A DNA stretch of 64,000 bases from Micromonospora aurantiaca ATCC 27029 (GCF_000145235.1 NC_014391.1:3852001-3916000); one strand, 5' to 3'. Numbered from the stretch's first letter, positions 42,058-51,146 are shown. Made by a program: numbers and translations. The notes: generated from the sequence alone by a model not told the origin.

Positions 42058-43277
42058 CCGGCCTCCCCGGTGGTGACGAAGAGTTTGTCGATACCGCGCA
42101 GGAACAGGCTCCCGCTGTACGTGTAGGGCTGGGTGACGGCGAGCCGGGGGAAGCGCGCGAACAGGCGCGGCAGCGCCAGCCGGCCCTCCAGCCGGGACAC
42201 CGCCGAGCCGAGACAGAAGTGCAGCCCGACGCCGAAGGCCAGCGACGGCGGGCCGTCGCGGCGCGGGTCGAAGCGGTCCGGGTCGGGGAACCGGGCCGGG
42301 TCACGGTTGGCGGCGGCGATCAGCAGCAGCACGTTGTCGTCGCGGTCGATCGGCACCCCGCCGAGGTCGACGCCTGCGGGCGCGGAGCGGGCCAGGAAGT
42401 GCACCGGGCTCTCCATCCGCAGCACCTCCTCCACGCAGCCCCGGGCGAGCGCGTCGTCGCCGGGCAGCGCGGCGGTGACGTCCGGATGGTCCAGCAGCAG
42501 CGGAAGGCCGTTGCTGAACATGTAGACGGTGGTGACGAAGCTGGCGTTGAACAGCACGATCAGATTGCTGATCAACTCATCCTCGGTGAGGTCGACGCCG
42601 CCCGCGTCGAGCACCTCGGCCAGCCCGCTGATCAGGTCGTGGCCGGGCGTACGGCGCCGGTGGGCGATCAGGTCCCGGTAGAGGACGCGCAACTCCTCGG
42701 CGGCCTGGTTGGCCCGGGCCAGCCGCTCCGGCGTCTTGCCGGACACGTCCATGTACTCGTCGATCCAGTCGACCCGCTGCCGGTACCAGGACAGGTCCGC
42801 CGCGGGCAGGCCGATGAACTCGGCCATCACCAGCGCCGGGACCGGGTACGCGAAGTCGGCCACGAAGTCCACCTCGTGGCCGTCCGCGCCCACCTCGGCC
42901 ATGTGATCCAGGCGTTCGGCGACGATCCGCTCGATCACCGGCTCCAGCGCGCCGAGGCGGCGCGGGGTGAACGTCCTGGCGAACACCGCGCGCATCCGGG
43001 TGTGGTCCGGCGGGTTGACGAACATCATCGACGTGAGGAACGTACGCAGGATCTCCTGCTCCTCCCAGCCGGGCGGGAAGCCCTTGTACCAGCCGGGATC
43101 ACGCAGGATCTGGTCCACCACGTCGTACCCGCCGGCCACCGCGCTCACGGTGCTGTGCTCGGCCCGGGCCGGAACGGCGTTGATCGGCCCGTGCTCGTGC
43201 AGGGCCGCGTAGAAGGGATACGGGTTCTGCCGGCCCTGCTCGCTGTAGAGGCCGGTCAGGATCTCGCTGACGTCCAC
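42054..43277 (-). CDS. cytochrome P450
   Basis: A 407-residue soluble bacterial P450. The heme-binding loop is AFGVGLHFCLGSAVSRLEG, the ExxR motif is EEVLRMESP, and the region DHTRMRAVFARTFTP is the usual C-helix. The I-helix reads IVLFNASFVTTVYMFSNG: the acid of the usual acid-Thr pair is replaced by Val (A-S-F-V-T). This could alter oxygen activation. First gene of a four-gene operon with the hydrolase, Hmo and HpgT; it starts with GTG behind GGAGGAAG. A tailoring oxidation in the cluster is likely. Confidence 0.92.
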   Translation of the reverse strand: MDVSEILTGLYSEQGRQNPYPFYAALHEHGPINAVPARAEHSTVSAVAGGYDVVDQILRDPGWYKGFPPGWEEQEILRTFLTSMMFVNPPDHTRMRAVFARTFTPRRLGALEPVIERIVAERLDHMAEVGADGHEVDFVADFAYPVPALVMAEFIGLPAADLSWYRQRVDWIDEYMDVSGKTPERLARANQAAEELRVLYRDLIAHRRRTPGHDLISGLAEVLDAGGVDLTEDELISNLIVLFNASFVTTVYMFSNGLPLLLDHPDVTAALPGDDALARGCVEEVLRMESPVHFLARSAPAGVDLGGVPIDRDDNVLLLIAAANRDPARFPDPDRFDPRRDGPPSLAFGVGLHFCLGSAVSRLEGRLALPRLFARFPRLAVTQPYTYSGSLFLRGIDKLFVTTGEAG

Positions 43278-43343
43278 TGTCTCTTCCTCCCCAGGAAACG
43301 GCGGCGGGGGCGGCGTCGTGTCGACCGCCGCCCCCGCCCGGTG

Positions 43344-44654
43344 TCACAGTCCGAGCAGCTTCAGTGGTACGGCGTTCGCCATCACCGCGGCGCCCGTGTC
43401 GTTCGGGTGGATGTGGTCACCCGAGTCGTACGCCGGCAGCAGCCGGCTCGGCTGGGCCGGATCCCGCATCACCGCGTCGAAGTCGACGACGCCGTCGAAC
43501 TCGGCGCGGCCGGGCCCGCGCAGCCAGGTGTTGACGGCCTGCCGGGTGGCGTCCTTCTCCGGGGTCCACACGCCCGGCCCGCCATTGCCCTCGTACGGCA
43601 TGAGCGTGCCGGCGATGCTGGTCAGGCCGCGCGCCTTGACCTGCTGGTTGAGCTGGCGCAGCGTGGCGATGATCGCCTCCGGGCTGTCGCCGTTCATCCA
43701 GATGTCGTTGATGCCCAGGTGGGTGATGACGGTCCGCACCCCGGTCTGCGGGAACACGTCCTCGTTGAGCCGGGCCAGCGCGTTCGGGCCCAGCTCGTAG
43801 TAGCCGGGGAAACCGCCCGCGCCGGGCTCGGTGCCCTCGTGGTTGAGCCGGTTGCCGGCCAGGCTGAGGTTGAGCACACCCGGGGTACGCGGCTCCGGGC
43901 GGGCGTCGATCAGCCGCTTGGCCAGGAAGTCCGGCCAGCGGCGGTCGGCGTTGACGGTGCTGCCGTTGCCGTCGCTGATGGAGTCACCCAGCACCACCAC
44001 GGAGCCGGGCGTGGCCTTGCGCTCCACGTCGATGCCGGACAGGAACATCCAGCAGCAGTTGGGCCGGATGGTGAAGCCGGTGCCGTCGGCCGCCGAGGTG
44101 AGGTCGGTGGCGCCGATGAAGTTGGTGACCTTGGACTGACCGTGGAACGTGACCGGCCCGGTGAGCACCGGGAAGTACAGGGTGACCACCAGGTCCTCCT
44201 GCTCGGTCACCGGGAAGTTGACCGGGTCGCTGAGCAGTTCGGCGCCCTTGTTGATGGTCGCCGTGCCGGCGCCGGAGAACGTCAGCTGCCGGATGCTGGC
44301 CGGGACGATGTCGGACAGGTCATCGGGGGTGGCGGTGTTCGGCCGGGCGATGGTGGCGCTGCCGACCTGGACGGCCTGCTGGCCGTAGAGGTTGGTCAGC
44401 CGCACCCGCAGGCGCGGCCCGCCCACCGAGGTCTGCACGGTCATCCGAATGCTCTGGTTGTTCAGGCCGGTCTCGGTCAGGCCCACGGTGTTCCCGCGGG
44501 TCACCGCCGCGGCCCAGGTTCCGGCCCACTCGGCGCGCCCGTGCCCGGCGCGGTCGTTCCCGGTCGGGCCGGCGCTCGCGGTGACCGCCGGGGTGGCGGC
44601 GATCAGCAGCGTTACGGCGGAAGCTATGACGTGCCATCTCTTCGGGGTCGGCAT
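43344..44654 (-). CDS. secreted SGNH/GDSL hydrolase
   Basis: A 436-residue protein with a signal peptide (about 1-28, IASAVTLLIAATPAVTASA), a beta-rich N-terminal region (about 45-210) and an SGNH domain: SVVVLGDSISDG (Ser), LSLAGNRLN, ITHLGINDIW (Asn) and the closing DGDHIHPND-like SGDHIHPNDTG (Asp, His). Members act extracellularly on polysaccharide or lipid esters. GGAGG precedes the ATG, and a promoter-like pair lies at 44722-44751. It may be unrelated to the flanking biosynthetic genes. Confidence 0.92.
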   Translation of the reverse strand: MPTPKRWHVIASAVTLLIAATPAVTASAGPTGNDRAGHGRAEWAGTWAAAVTRGNTVGLTETGLNNQSIRMTVQTSVGGPRLRVRLTNLYGQQAVQVGSATIARPNTATPDDLSDIVPASIRQLTFSGAGTATINKGAELLSDPVNFPVTEQEDLVVTLYFPVLTGPVTFHGQSKVTNFIGATDLTSAADGTGFTIRPNCCWMFLSGIDVERKATPGSVVVLGDSISDGNGSTVNADRRWPDFLAKRLIDARPEPRTPGVLNLSLAGNRLNHEGTEPGAGGFPGYYELGPNALARLNEDVFPQTGVRTVITHLGINDIWMNGDSPEAIIATLRQLNQQVKARGLTSIAGTLMPYEGNGGPGVWTPEKDATRQAVNTWLRGPGRAEFDGVVDFDAVMRDPAQPSRLLPAYDSGDHIHPNDTGAAVMANAVPLKLLGL

Positions 44655-44721
44655 CGATCCTCCATGGTCGGCAGCCCCGGGCGTGACGCGGTCGGCGGCA
44701 CCGGCCCGGGCGATGGACCGG

Positions 44722-44751
44722 AAACTAGCTTCCGGCCGTGACGAGCGTCAA
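44722..44751 (-). promoter_or_regulatory. sigma-70-like promoter for the SGNH hydrolase gene
   Basis: On the minus strand, -35 TTGACG (44746-44751) and -10 TAGTTT (44722-44727) are separated by 18 nt. They lie about 70 nt before the start at 44654, in the 285-nt divergent region that also serves the ligase gene at 44940. Confidence 0.5.
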
Positions 44752-44939
44752 TCAACCTGATCGACATGATCAAATGCCCGGGGGGCGTGACGCAGCGACG
44801 ATCGGCTCTGTCCGGCGTGGACCGCGGCTGCCTAGGCTCGGGGCTGGCGGCGGTGCGGTCGCCGACCCTGGCACCTGCCGTCATGTCCCGGCCCTGACCT
44901 GGCCGGACGCCGCTCGCGGACCATGATGGGGGCTGCCCG

Positions 44940-46502
44940 ATGACCGACCGGCCGAACTATGTGCACGAGGCGCTGGAGCTGTTCGCCGGGTTCGGCGACC
45001 GGGAGGCGCTCGTCGGCGGCGGACGCCGCCTCACCTACCCCCAGGTCGCCGCGCAGGTGCGCGGCCTGGCCGCCGCGTTGCGCCACCACGGGGTACGCCC
45101 CGGCGCGGCGGTGCTGGTGATGCTCGGCAACACGGTCGAGGGCCCGCTGCTGCAACTGGCCCTGCACCTGCTGGGTTGCCGGAGCATGTGGGTGGCCCCG
45201 GTGACCTCGCGGCGGGAGGTCGACGAGTTCGTCGCGCTGTCCGCGCCGGAGGCGTTCGTCCACGACCCGCGTGACGCGCAGGCGGTGGAGGTCGCGGCGG
45301 GCCTGTCCGGCGTACCGGTGCTCTGCCTCGGACCCGGCGGCGCCGGACCGGACCTGACCGCCGGGGCCGCCGGGCCGGCCGCGGAGCTGCCCGCCGAGGT
45401 GCCGGCGCCGGAGTCGATCCTGCAGACCAGCGGCACCACCGGCACGCCGAAGCTGGTGCACCACCGGGAGAGCTTCTACCGGCAGGTGCTCGCACTGGCC
45501 GCCGACTTCCGGGGCGCCGGGTTCCCGCTGCTGCGGCACCTGTCGCACTCCCCGATGTGGCTGGCCAGCGGCCAGATCACCACGTTGATCAACCTGTTCA
45601 CCGGCGGGGTGCTGTTCCTGCGCGAACAGTGGGATCCGGCCGCGTTCGTCGCCACAGTGGACGCCGAACGGCTGACCTCCACGTTCGTCACCCCGCCGAT
45701 GCTCTACGAGGTGCTCGACCACCCCGACCTGCCGGGCGCCGACTTCTCCGCGATGTTCATGTTCAACGTGGGCGCCGGGCCCGCCGCGCCGGCCCGGCTG
45801 CGCCAGGCCATCGCCCGCTTCGGCCCGTGCCTGCGCATCGTGTACGGGCTCAGCGAGGCAGTCGTCATCTGCGCGCTGCCCGGACTCACCGAGGACCCGG
45901 AGCACCCGGAGCGGCTGCGTTCCTGCGGCCGCCCGTACGGCGACGTGTCGGTGGAGATCCGCGACGCCGGCGGGCGGGTGCTGCCGGCCGGCGAGGACGG
46001 CGAGGTGTGGGTGCGCACCAAGCTGAGCTTCGCCGGCTACCACGGTCAGCCGGAGCTGACCGCCGAGACGCTCGTCGACGGCTGGGTCCGCACCCGCGAC
46101 ATCGGGCACCTCGACGCCGACGGCTACCTCTACCTGGTCGACCGGTTACAGGACCGGATCCTCACCCGGCAGCGCAGCTGGCCGATCTACTCCCGCCCGA
46201 TCGAGGACGTGCTCGCCGGCCACCCCGAGGTACGCGCCGCCGCCGTGATCGGCGTACCGGACCCGGTGGCCGGGGAGCTGCCGCACGCGTACGTGGTGCC
46301 CGCGCCGGGCGCGTCGGTGACCGGCGACGAGCTGATCGCGCTCGTGATCCGGGAACTGAGCGAGACGTGGGCGCCCGGCGCCGTCGAGTTCGTCGACGCG
46401 CTGCCGCTGAACCGGTCCGCGAAGGTGGACAAGCGCGCCTTGCGGGCCCGGTACGCGGCGGCCCACCCGGCCGGTGCCGACCCGATCGGCAGTCCGGCGT
46501 GA
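44940..46502 (+). CDS. class I AMP-forming acyl/aryl ligase
   Basis: A 520-residue ANL-superfamily enzyme. The A3 loop is LQTSGTTGTPKLVHH, A5 is RIVYGLSEAV, A7 is DGWVRTRDIG, and the C-terminal catalytic Lys is in LPLNRSAKVDKRALR. The family activates a carboxylate as an acyl-AMP, then loads CoA or a carrier protein. No carrier domain is fused. It is coupled to an MFS exporter (4-nt GTGA overlap). Substrate is open; an aryl or amino acid such as hydroxyphenylglycine or its precursors is plausible given the cluster. Confidence 0.88.
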   Translation: MTDRPNYVHEALELFAGFGDREALVGGGRRLTYPQVAAQVRGLAAALRHHGVRPGAAVLVMLGNTVEGPLLQLALHLLGCRSMWVAPVTSRREVDEFVALSAPEAFVHDPRDAQAVEVAAGLSGVPVLCLGPGGAGPDLTAGAAGPAAELPAEVPAPESILQTSGTTGTPKLVHHRESFYRQVLALAADFRGAGFPLLRHLSHSPMWLASGQITTLINLFTGGVLFLREQWDPAAFVATVDAERLTSTFVTPPMLYEVLDHPDLPGADFSAMFMFNVGAGPAAPARLRQAIARFGPCLRIVYGLSEAVVICALPGLTEDPEHPERLRSCGRPYGDVSVEIRDAGGRVLPAGEDGEVWVRTKLSFAGYHGQPELTAETLVDGWVRTRDIGHLDADGYLYLVDRLQDRILTRQRSWPIYSRPIEDVLAGHPEVRAAAVIGVPDPVAGELPHAYVVPAPGASVTGDELIALVIRELSETWAPGAVEFVDALPLNRSAKVDKRALRARYAAAHPAGADPIGSPA

Positions 46503-47719
46503 ACCCGCGCCGGGAGTTGTACACCCTGGTCGGCGCCGACCTGCTGTCCAACCTCGGCACCCGGATCTCGGTGGTCGCCATCCCCTGGCTCGTGCTGGAG
46601 ACCACCGGCAGTCCCACCAAGATGGGGCTCGTCGCGGCGGCGGAGACGCTTCCGTACATGCTCTCCAGCGCGCTCGCGACCCCATGGGCGGACCGGTTCG
46701 GGGTACGCCGCACCTCGGTGTTCGTGGACGCCGCGAGCGCCGTCGCGATGGCCGTGGTGGCGCTGGCGCCCTGGCTCGGCTTCGGCACGCTGCTGGTGCT
46801 GGTGGCGATCGCCGGCGGGCTGCGCGGCATCGGCGACCGGGTCAAGCACGTGTTGTTCAAACCCGCGGCCGAGCGGGCCGGGGTGCCGCTGATCCGGCTC
46901 ACCAGCGCCTACGACGGCCTGGCCCGGGGCATGACCTTGTTCGGCGCGGTGCTCGGCGGACTGCTCATCGACTGGGTCGGGCTGACCCGGGCCATCTGGA
47001 TCGACGCGGCCACGTTCGCGGTCTGCGCGCTGCTGATCGGCGTGCTGGTCCGGCCACCGGCACCGGCGCAACCGGCGCCCCGGGAGCCGTACCTGCGGGC
47101 GCTGCGCGGCGGCTTCGCGTACCTGCGCACCGACCGGACGCTGATGACCATGCTGATCGTGGTCTCGGTGTCGAACATGTTCGCCAACGCCAGCGTCGCG
47201 GTCTGGATCCCGCTCTGGGTCAACCAGGTGCTCGGCGACCCGGCCGGATTCGGTCTGCTGCTGGGCGTCTTCTCGGCCGGCGCGCTGCTGGGCAACCTGC
47301 TGTTCACGATGTTCGGCACCCGGCTGCCGGCCGGGACGACGTTCGCGCTCGGGCTGACGCTCAGCGGCGCGCCCCGGCTGCTCGCGCTGGCGCTCAGCGA
47401 CGACCTGGTCGTGGTGCTCGTGGTGACGTTTCTGTCCGGCATCGGCATCGCGGCGGTGAACCCGCTGCTCGGCGCCGCGCTCTACCAGCGGGTGCCGGGC
47501 GAGCTGCAGACCCGGGTGCTGGGCATCTCCGGATCGGTGGCGTTCCTCGGCCTGCCCGTCGGCGCGCTGCTCGGCGGCTGGTCGGTGGCGCTGCTCGACC
47601 TGACCCCGGCGCTGCTGGTGATGTCGGTGGTCTGCCTGGTGCTGACCGTGGGGCCACTGCTGCTGAGCCGCGCGTCCCGGCGCCCGGCCGCGGAACCTGC
47701 CGCGCCCACGCCGGTCTGA
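46499..47719 (+). CDS. major facilitator superfamily transporter
   Basis: A 406-residue membrane protein with about 12 hydrophobic helices. It opens ELYTLVGADLLSNLGTRISVVAIPWLVLE and includes the loop motif ATPWADRFGVRRTS between helices 2 and 3. It has the character of an actinobacterial drug/metabolite exporter (MFS_3-like). The GTG start overlaps the AMP-ligase stop, so the two are co-translated, and it is probably the export or self-resistance pump of the cluster. Confidence 0.9.
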   Translation: MNPRRELYTLVGADLLSNLGTRISVVAIPWLVLETTGSPTKMGLVAAAETLPYMLSSALATPWADRFGVRRTSVFVDAASAVAMAVVALAPWLGFGTLLVLVAIAGGLRGIGDRVKHVLFKPAAERAGVPLIRLTSAYDGLARGMTLFGAVLGGLLIDWVGLTRAIWIDAATFAVCALLIGVLVRPPAPAQPAPREPYLRALRGGFAYLRTDRTLMTMLIVVSVSNMFANASVAVWIPLWVNQVLGDPAGFGLLLGVFSAGALLGNLLFTMFGTRLPAGTTFALGLTLSGAPRLLALALSDDLVVVLVVTFLSGIGIAAVNPLLGAALYQRVPGELQTRVLGISGSVAFLGLPVGALLGGWSVALLDLTPALLVMSVVCLVLTVGPLLLSRASRRPAAEPAAPTPV

Positions 47720-47770
47720 GCCCGCCGGTCCGGGCCCGCCGGTCCGGGCCGCGGTGCCGGGGGGCGGCGG

Positions 47771-47776
47771 TAGGGT
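47771..47776 (+). promoter_or_regulatory. -10 element of a leaderless start (MmcQ/YjbR gene)
   Basis: TAGGGT, 7 nt before the ATG at 47784, without a ribosome site. Confidence 0.45.
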
Positions 47777-47783
47777 CGGGGCC

Positions 47784-48176
47784 ATGGCGACCTGGGAAGA
47801 CGTGCGGCGCATCGCGCTGGGCCTGCCCGAGACCACCGAGCGACCCACGTACGACGAGGCGCCCGCCTGGCGGGTCCGCGACAAGTCGTTCGTCTGGGAG
47901 CGGCCGCTGCGGCGCGGCGAACTCGATGCGCTCGGCGACGCCGCGCCGGACGGCCCGATCCTCGGCGCGCGGGTGCCCGACCTGGGCGCCAAGGAGGCGC
48001 TGATCGCCGACGACCCGGCTGTCTACTTCACCACGCCGCACTTCGACGGATACCCGGCGGTGCTGGTCCGGCTCGACCGGATCGGCGTGGACGAGCTGAC
48101 CGAGCTGGTCACCGAGGCGTGGTACGCGCGGGCCCCGAAGCGGCTCGCCACGGCGCACCGGGCGGAGAACGCGTGA
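47784..48176 (+). CDS. MmcQ/YjbR family protein
   Basis: A 130-residue protein: MATWEDVRRIALGLPETTE, PAWRVRDKSFVWERPLRR, KEALIADDPAVYFTTPHFDGYPAVLVRL and ELVTEAWYARAPKRL are the recurring features of the double-wing YjbR/MmcQ fold. The family is annotated as DNA-binding-like, but no function is established. Its stop overlaps the HAD hydrolase start by 4 nt. Confidence 0.9.
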   Translation: MATWEDVRRIALGLPETTERPTYDEAPAWRVRDKSFVWERPLRRGELDALGDAAPDGPILGARVPDLGAKEALIADDPAVYFTTPHFDGYPAVLVRLDRIGVDELTELVTEAWYARAPKRLATAHRAENA

Positions 48177-48805
48177 CCGGCCCGGTGGACGCGATCGTCT
48201 TCGACATGGACGGCACGCTCGTCGAGTCGCACGCGGTGGTGCCCGCGGCGTACCGGGCGGCGGTGCGGGCCGGAGGCGGGCCGTCGTACACCGACGCCGA
48301 GGTCATCGCCGGCTACTCGATCGGCTCCCCTGCGGACCTGCTGGCGCACCTGCTGCGGCGGCCCGCCTCCGACCAGGACCTGGACCACTACCACACCGAG
48401 CTGGATGCGCTCGCCGGCCGGGTACGCGTCTACCCCGGCGTCGCCGACGCGCTCGCCGAGATCGCCGCCCGGGTGCCGGTCGGCGTGTTCACCGGCGCGA
48501 GCCACCGGGCCGCCGAGATCCTGCTCGACCGGGCGGGCCTGCTCGGTCACTTCGAGGTCGTCCTCGGCGGGGACCAGGTCGACCGCCCCAAACCGGCGCC
48601 CGACGGCGTGGAGGCGGCCTGCCGTCGGCTCGGCGTGCCACCCGGCCGCGCCGCGTACGTGGGTGACTCACCACTGGACGTACGCGCCGCCCGGCGCAGC
48701 GGCGCGGTCGCGGTCGCCGCCGCGTGGGGTCACCAGTACGACCCCGACGAGCCCGCCGACCTCAGCCTGAGCCGGCCCGGGGAGCTGCTGGCCCTGCTGG
48801 GCTGA
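48173..48805 (+). CDS. HAD superfamily phosphatase
   Basis: A 210-residue phosphoglycolate-phosphatase-like hydrolase. Motif I is IVFDMDGTLVES (nucleophile Asp and acid Asp), motif II Thr is in VGVFTGASH, motif III Lys in RPKPAPDGVEAA, and motif IV is YVGDSPLDVRAA. The cap domain (about 25-85) is helical. The GTG start is coupled to the YjbR-like gene. Probably housekeeping rather than part of the biosynthetic pathway. Confidence 0.92.
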   Translation: MTGPVDAIVFDMDGTLVESHAVVPAAYRAAVRAGGGPSYTDAEVIAGYSIGSPADLLAHLLRRPASDQDLDHYHTELDALAGRVRVYPGVADALAEIAARVPVGVFTGASHRAAEILLDRAGLLGHFEVVLGGDQVDRPKPAPDGVEAACRRLGVPPGRAAYVGDSPLDVRAARRSGAVAVAAAWGHQYDPDEPADLSLSRPGELLALLG

Positions 48806-48833
48806 GCCTCTTTCCCGGCGTGGGACGCTCGGC

Positions 48834-48839
48834 TAGCCT
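48834..48839 (+). promoter_or_regulatory. -10 element of a leaderless start (cytosolic SGNH hydrolase)
   Basis: TAGCCT, 7 nt before the ATG at 48847, without a ribosome site. Confidence 0.45.
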
Positions 48840-48846
48840 GCCGGGC

Positions 48847-49527
48847 ATGCCATCGACGTTGACCGAGGCGACCGACCCGTGGTGCCTGCGTCCGGGAGAG
48901 GCCGCCGACCTGCTGCGCGGGCACCCGTGGCGGCGGTTCGTGGTGCTGGGTGACAGCGTCGCGGAAGGACTGTGCGAACCCGCCGACGGCTACCCCGACC
49001 TCCAGTGGGCCGACCGGATCGCCGCCGAGCTGCGCGCGATCCGGCCGGAGCTGGCCTACCTGAACCTGGGCCGGCGCGGACTGCGCGCGCACGAGGTCCG
49101 GGCCACCCAGCTGGCCGGCGCGCTGGCCTTCGAGCCGGACCTGGCCCTGGTGGTGTGCGGCGGCAACGACGCGTTCCGGTCCGCCTACGACCCGGACGCT
49201 GTCGACGCCGAGCTGACCGCCATGATCACCGCGCTACGGGAGGCGGGCGCGGACGTCATCACCGTGGGCATGTTCGACGTGTCGCACAGCCCGGCGGTGC
49301 CGGACGCGCTGCGCGCGGGCCTGGGCGAGCGGATGCGGCGGCTGTCCCGGCACACCCGGGCGGTGGCCGAGTGCCTGGGCACACTGCACGTTCACCTGAC
49401 CGACCACCCGCTGGTGGCCGACCCGTCGCTGTACAGCAGCGACGGCCGCCACGGCAGCGCCCGCAGCGACGCGGTAGCCACCGCCGAAACCCTGAAGGTC
49501 CTCTCCACCCACCTCCCCCACCCCTGA
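48847..49527 (+). CDS. cytosolic SGNH/GDSL hydrolase
   Basis: A 226-residue protein with no signal peptide. Block I is RRFVVLGDSVAEGL (Ser), block II LNLGRRGLRAHEVRATQL (Gly), block III LVVCGGNDAFRS (Asn), and the C-terminal Asp-x-x-His region is ambiguous (YSSDGRHGSARS). This is the short actinobacterial SGNH type. The start looks leaderless. It ends at a repeat-rich gap before the convergent biosynthetic operon. Confidence 0.88.
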   Translation: MPSTLTEATDPWCLRPGEAADLLRGHPWRRFVVLGDSVAEGLCEPADGYPDLQWADRIAAELRAIRPELAYLNLGRRGLRAHEVRATQLAGALAFEPDLALVVCGGNDAFRSAYDPDAVDAELTAMITALREAGADVITVGMFDVSHSPAVPDALRAGLGERMRRLSRHTRAVAECLGTLHVHLTDHPLVADPSLYSSDGRHGSARSDAVATAETLKVLSTHLPHP

Positions 49528-49545
49528 CCCACCCTCCCCCCGGCT

Positions 49546-49585
49546 CCCCGCCCCGCCCCGCCCCGCCCCGCCCCGACCCGCCCCG
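49546..49585. repeat. CCCCG pentanucleotide repeat
   Basis: Eight consecutive 5-nt units, seven CCCCG and one ACCCG, just after the SGNH gene stop. Confidence 0.9.
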
Positions 49586-49587
49586 AC

Positions 49588-49642
49588 GATCATGAGGTTG
49601 GCGGCGCTGAGCGTCCGATTTGTTCCCGTCAACTTCATGATC
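49588..49642. repeat. palindromic intergenic repeat, type C
   Basis: GATCATGAGGTTGGCG (49588-49603) pairs with CGTCAACTTCATGATC (49627-49642); the only two deviations are G-T wobbles. The 23-nt spacer is unstructured by eye. It resembles REP-like elements spread in actinomycete intergenic DNA. Confidence 0.75.
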
Positions 49643-49689
49643 AGCGGGGTCAGGGGGCGAGGGTCAAGCGCCGACCCCGGATCCACCTT

Positions 49690-49750
49690 GTTGACCAAGG
49701 AGTTTGGGTCGCTGACACGCCCCCGTGAGGACCCAAACTCCTTGATCAAC
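49690..49750. repeat. palindromic intergenic repeat, type D
   Basis: 21-nt arms (49690-49710 and 49730-49750), containing CAAGGAGTTTGGGTC, pair with a single mismatch across a 19-nt loop. With type C it fills the 266-nt gap between convergent genes and could terminate both transcripts. No gene is seen in 49528-49793. Confidence 0.85.
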
Positions 49751-49793
49751 GCTGGGAGTGAGGGGGAACGGGGGTGGACGGGGATGGAGCGGG

Positions 49794-51143
49794 TCAGTCC
49801 GTCAGCAGGATGCCGGTCAGGAGGACGCCTCTCGCCAGGTTGAGGACCTCGTCGCACCCCGGGTAGCCCACCCGCGCCAGCGCGCCTGAACCTGTGCGGT
49901 CGAACAGGTACGGGGCGAGGCTGTACGGGACGTCGGCGGTGACCGTCTCACCGGTCTCGATCTGCACGAAGTCCATCGCCACCCGGTCCGCCTCGTGGTA
50001 GCGCTGAAGGATGTTGCCGCCCTCCGCGATCGCAGCGCGTACCCCGTCCGCCCACGCCACAGCTGTCATCTCCCGGCCGATCAGCACGCCGTGCCCGGCT
50101 GATCCGCCGGCCGGCTTGGCGACCAGGTCGGCCTGTTCGGCGAGGGCCCGGTCGAGCTGGTCGGCGGTGAGCGCCACGGTGTGCGGCACGTACCGGCGGA
50201 TCAGCGTCCGGTCGTCCTCCGGCAGCAGGTCCAGGTCGTCCCAGAGCCAGGCGTAGTTCAGCTTGTTGCTGAGCAGCCAGGCGGCGCTGCTGACGAACAT
50301 CGGCAGCGTGCCGGCGGCGAGCGCGCCGGCCACCGCGTCCAGCCCGGCGCTGGGGGTGACCCGGTTGGGCACGAACAGCCGGAACAGGGCGTCCACCGGG
50401 GCGCCGCCCACGACCAGCCGGTTCTGCCCGTCCAGGGTGGCGGTGGCGACCGGGGCGATGACCAGGTCGATGCCGAACGGGCGGGCCTGGTCGATCAGCG
50501 GGGACAGGATCCGGATGAACGTCTCCGGGTCGTCCAGCCCCGGGTAGTCGGCGTCGAAGTCCATCAGCAGCGCCACCCGGGCGCCGTCGGGCAGGCCGAG
50601 TGTGTCCCGGATGGCCACGAACCGCTGGTCCAGCAGGGACGGCGCGGGCCGGGCGCCGTCGAGCAGGTCATGGGTACGGTACAGCTCGGCGTACCGCTGG
50701 ATCACGGTGTCGGCGTCGAAGCCGCCGCCGAGGCTGCTGTCGATGTTGTACTCGACGATGCACGGCACGCCGCCGGAGAACAGCACATCCGGCCGGTACG
50801 CGGCGAGCAGCCCCTCGTGCAGTTCCTCGTCCGGGTCGAGCAGCCGGGTCTCGCCGTCCGGCACGTCGAGCAGCAGGCGCAGCTCACCGGCGGTGCGGGC
50901 GCGGCGCCGGCAGGCCTCCAGGATGAGCTGGGCGATGCGGTCGCAGACCTCGTTCAGCTCGCGGAACGCGTCGGCGGTGAACACGGGCGGGCGGGCCAGC
51001 CGCCACTGCTTGTTGTACGTGGCCCGGCCGTGGAAGATCTTCTCCCAGGCCACGGCGCCGGTGGTCACCATCGCGGTACGGGTGGACTCGGGCAGGTCGG
51101 TCCACGCCTGGCCGAGCGGCGGCCACGTGTAGTTCGGGTCCAT
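49794..51143 (-). CDS. ATP-grasp-like ligase (circularly permuted / glutathionylspermidine-synthase-like type)
   Basis: A 449-residue protein. Features include VPCIVEYNIDSSLGGGFDAD, RVALLMDFDADYPG, NKLNYAWLWDDLDLLPE, and an ATP-grasp-like segment LVAKPAGGSAGHGVLIGREM. These suit a stand-alone ATP-grasp amide ligase in which the pre-ATP-grasp region precedes the catalytic part. The ligase assignment is pattern-based and moderately sure. It is the last gene of the twelve-gene operon, 3 nt after the E1beta gene. It may form the peptide or amide bond in the absence of any NRPS. Confidence 0.7.
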   Translation of the reverse strand: MDPNYTWPPLGQAWTDLPESTRTAMVTTGAVAWEKIFHGRATYNKQWRLARPPVFTADAFRELNEVCDRIAQLILEACRRRARTAGELRLLLDVPDGETRLLDPDEELHEGLLAAYRPDVLFSGGVPCIVEYNIDSSLGGGFDADTVIQRYAELYRTHDLLDGARPAPSLLDQRFVAIRDTLGLPDGARVALLMDFDADYPGLDDPETFIRILSPLIDQARPFGIDLVIAPVATATLDGQNRLVVGGAPVDALFRLFVPNRVTPSAGLDAVAGALAAGTLPMFVSSAAWLLSNKLNYAWLWDDLDLLPEDDRTLIRRYVPHTVALTADQLDRALAEQADLVAKPAGGSAGHGVLIGREMTAVAWADGVRAAIAEGGNILQRYHEADRVAMDFVQIETGETVTADVPYSLAPYLFDRTGSGALARVGYPGCDEVLNLARGVLLTGILLTD

Positions 51144-51146
51144 CGT

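Noticed and set aside
42051..44741. A 896-codon open frame on the + strand opposite the P450 and SGNH genes
   Set aside because: Its product is a Gly/Arg/His/Val-rich sequence with no domain pattern, and it lies antisense to two genes with clear catalytic motifs. Long antisense frames are expected at this GC content.
49546..49585. CRISPR or origin-type iterons
   Set aside because: A 5-nt low-complexity run with no spacers and no replication genes nearby.
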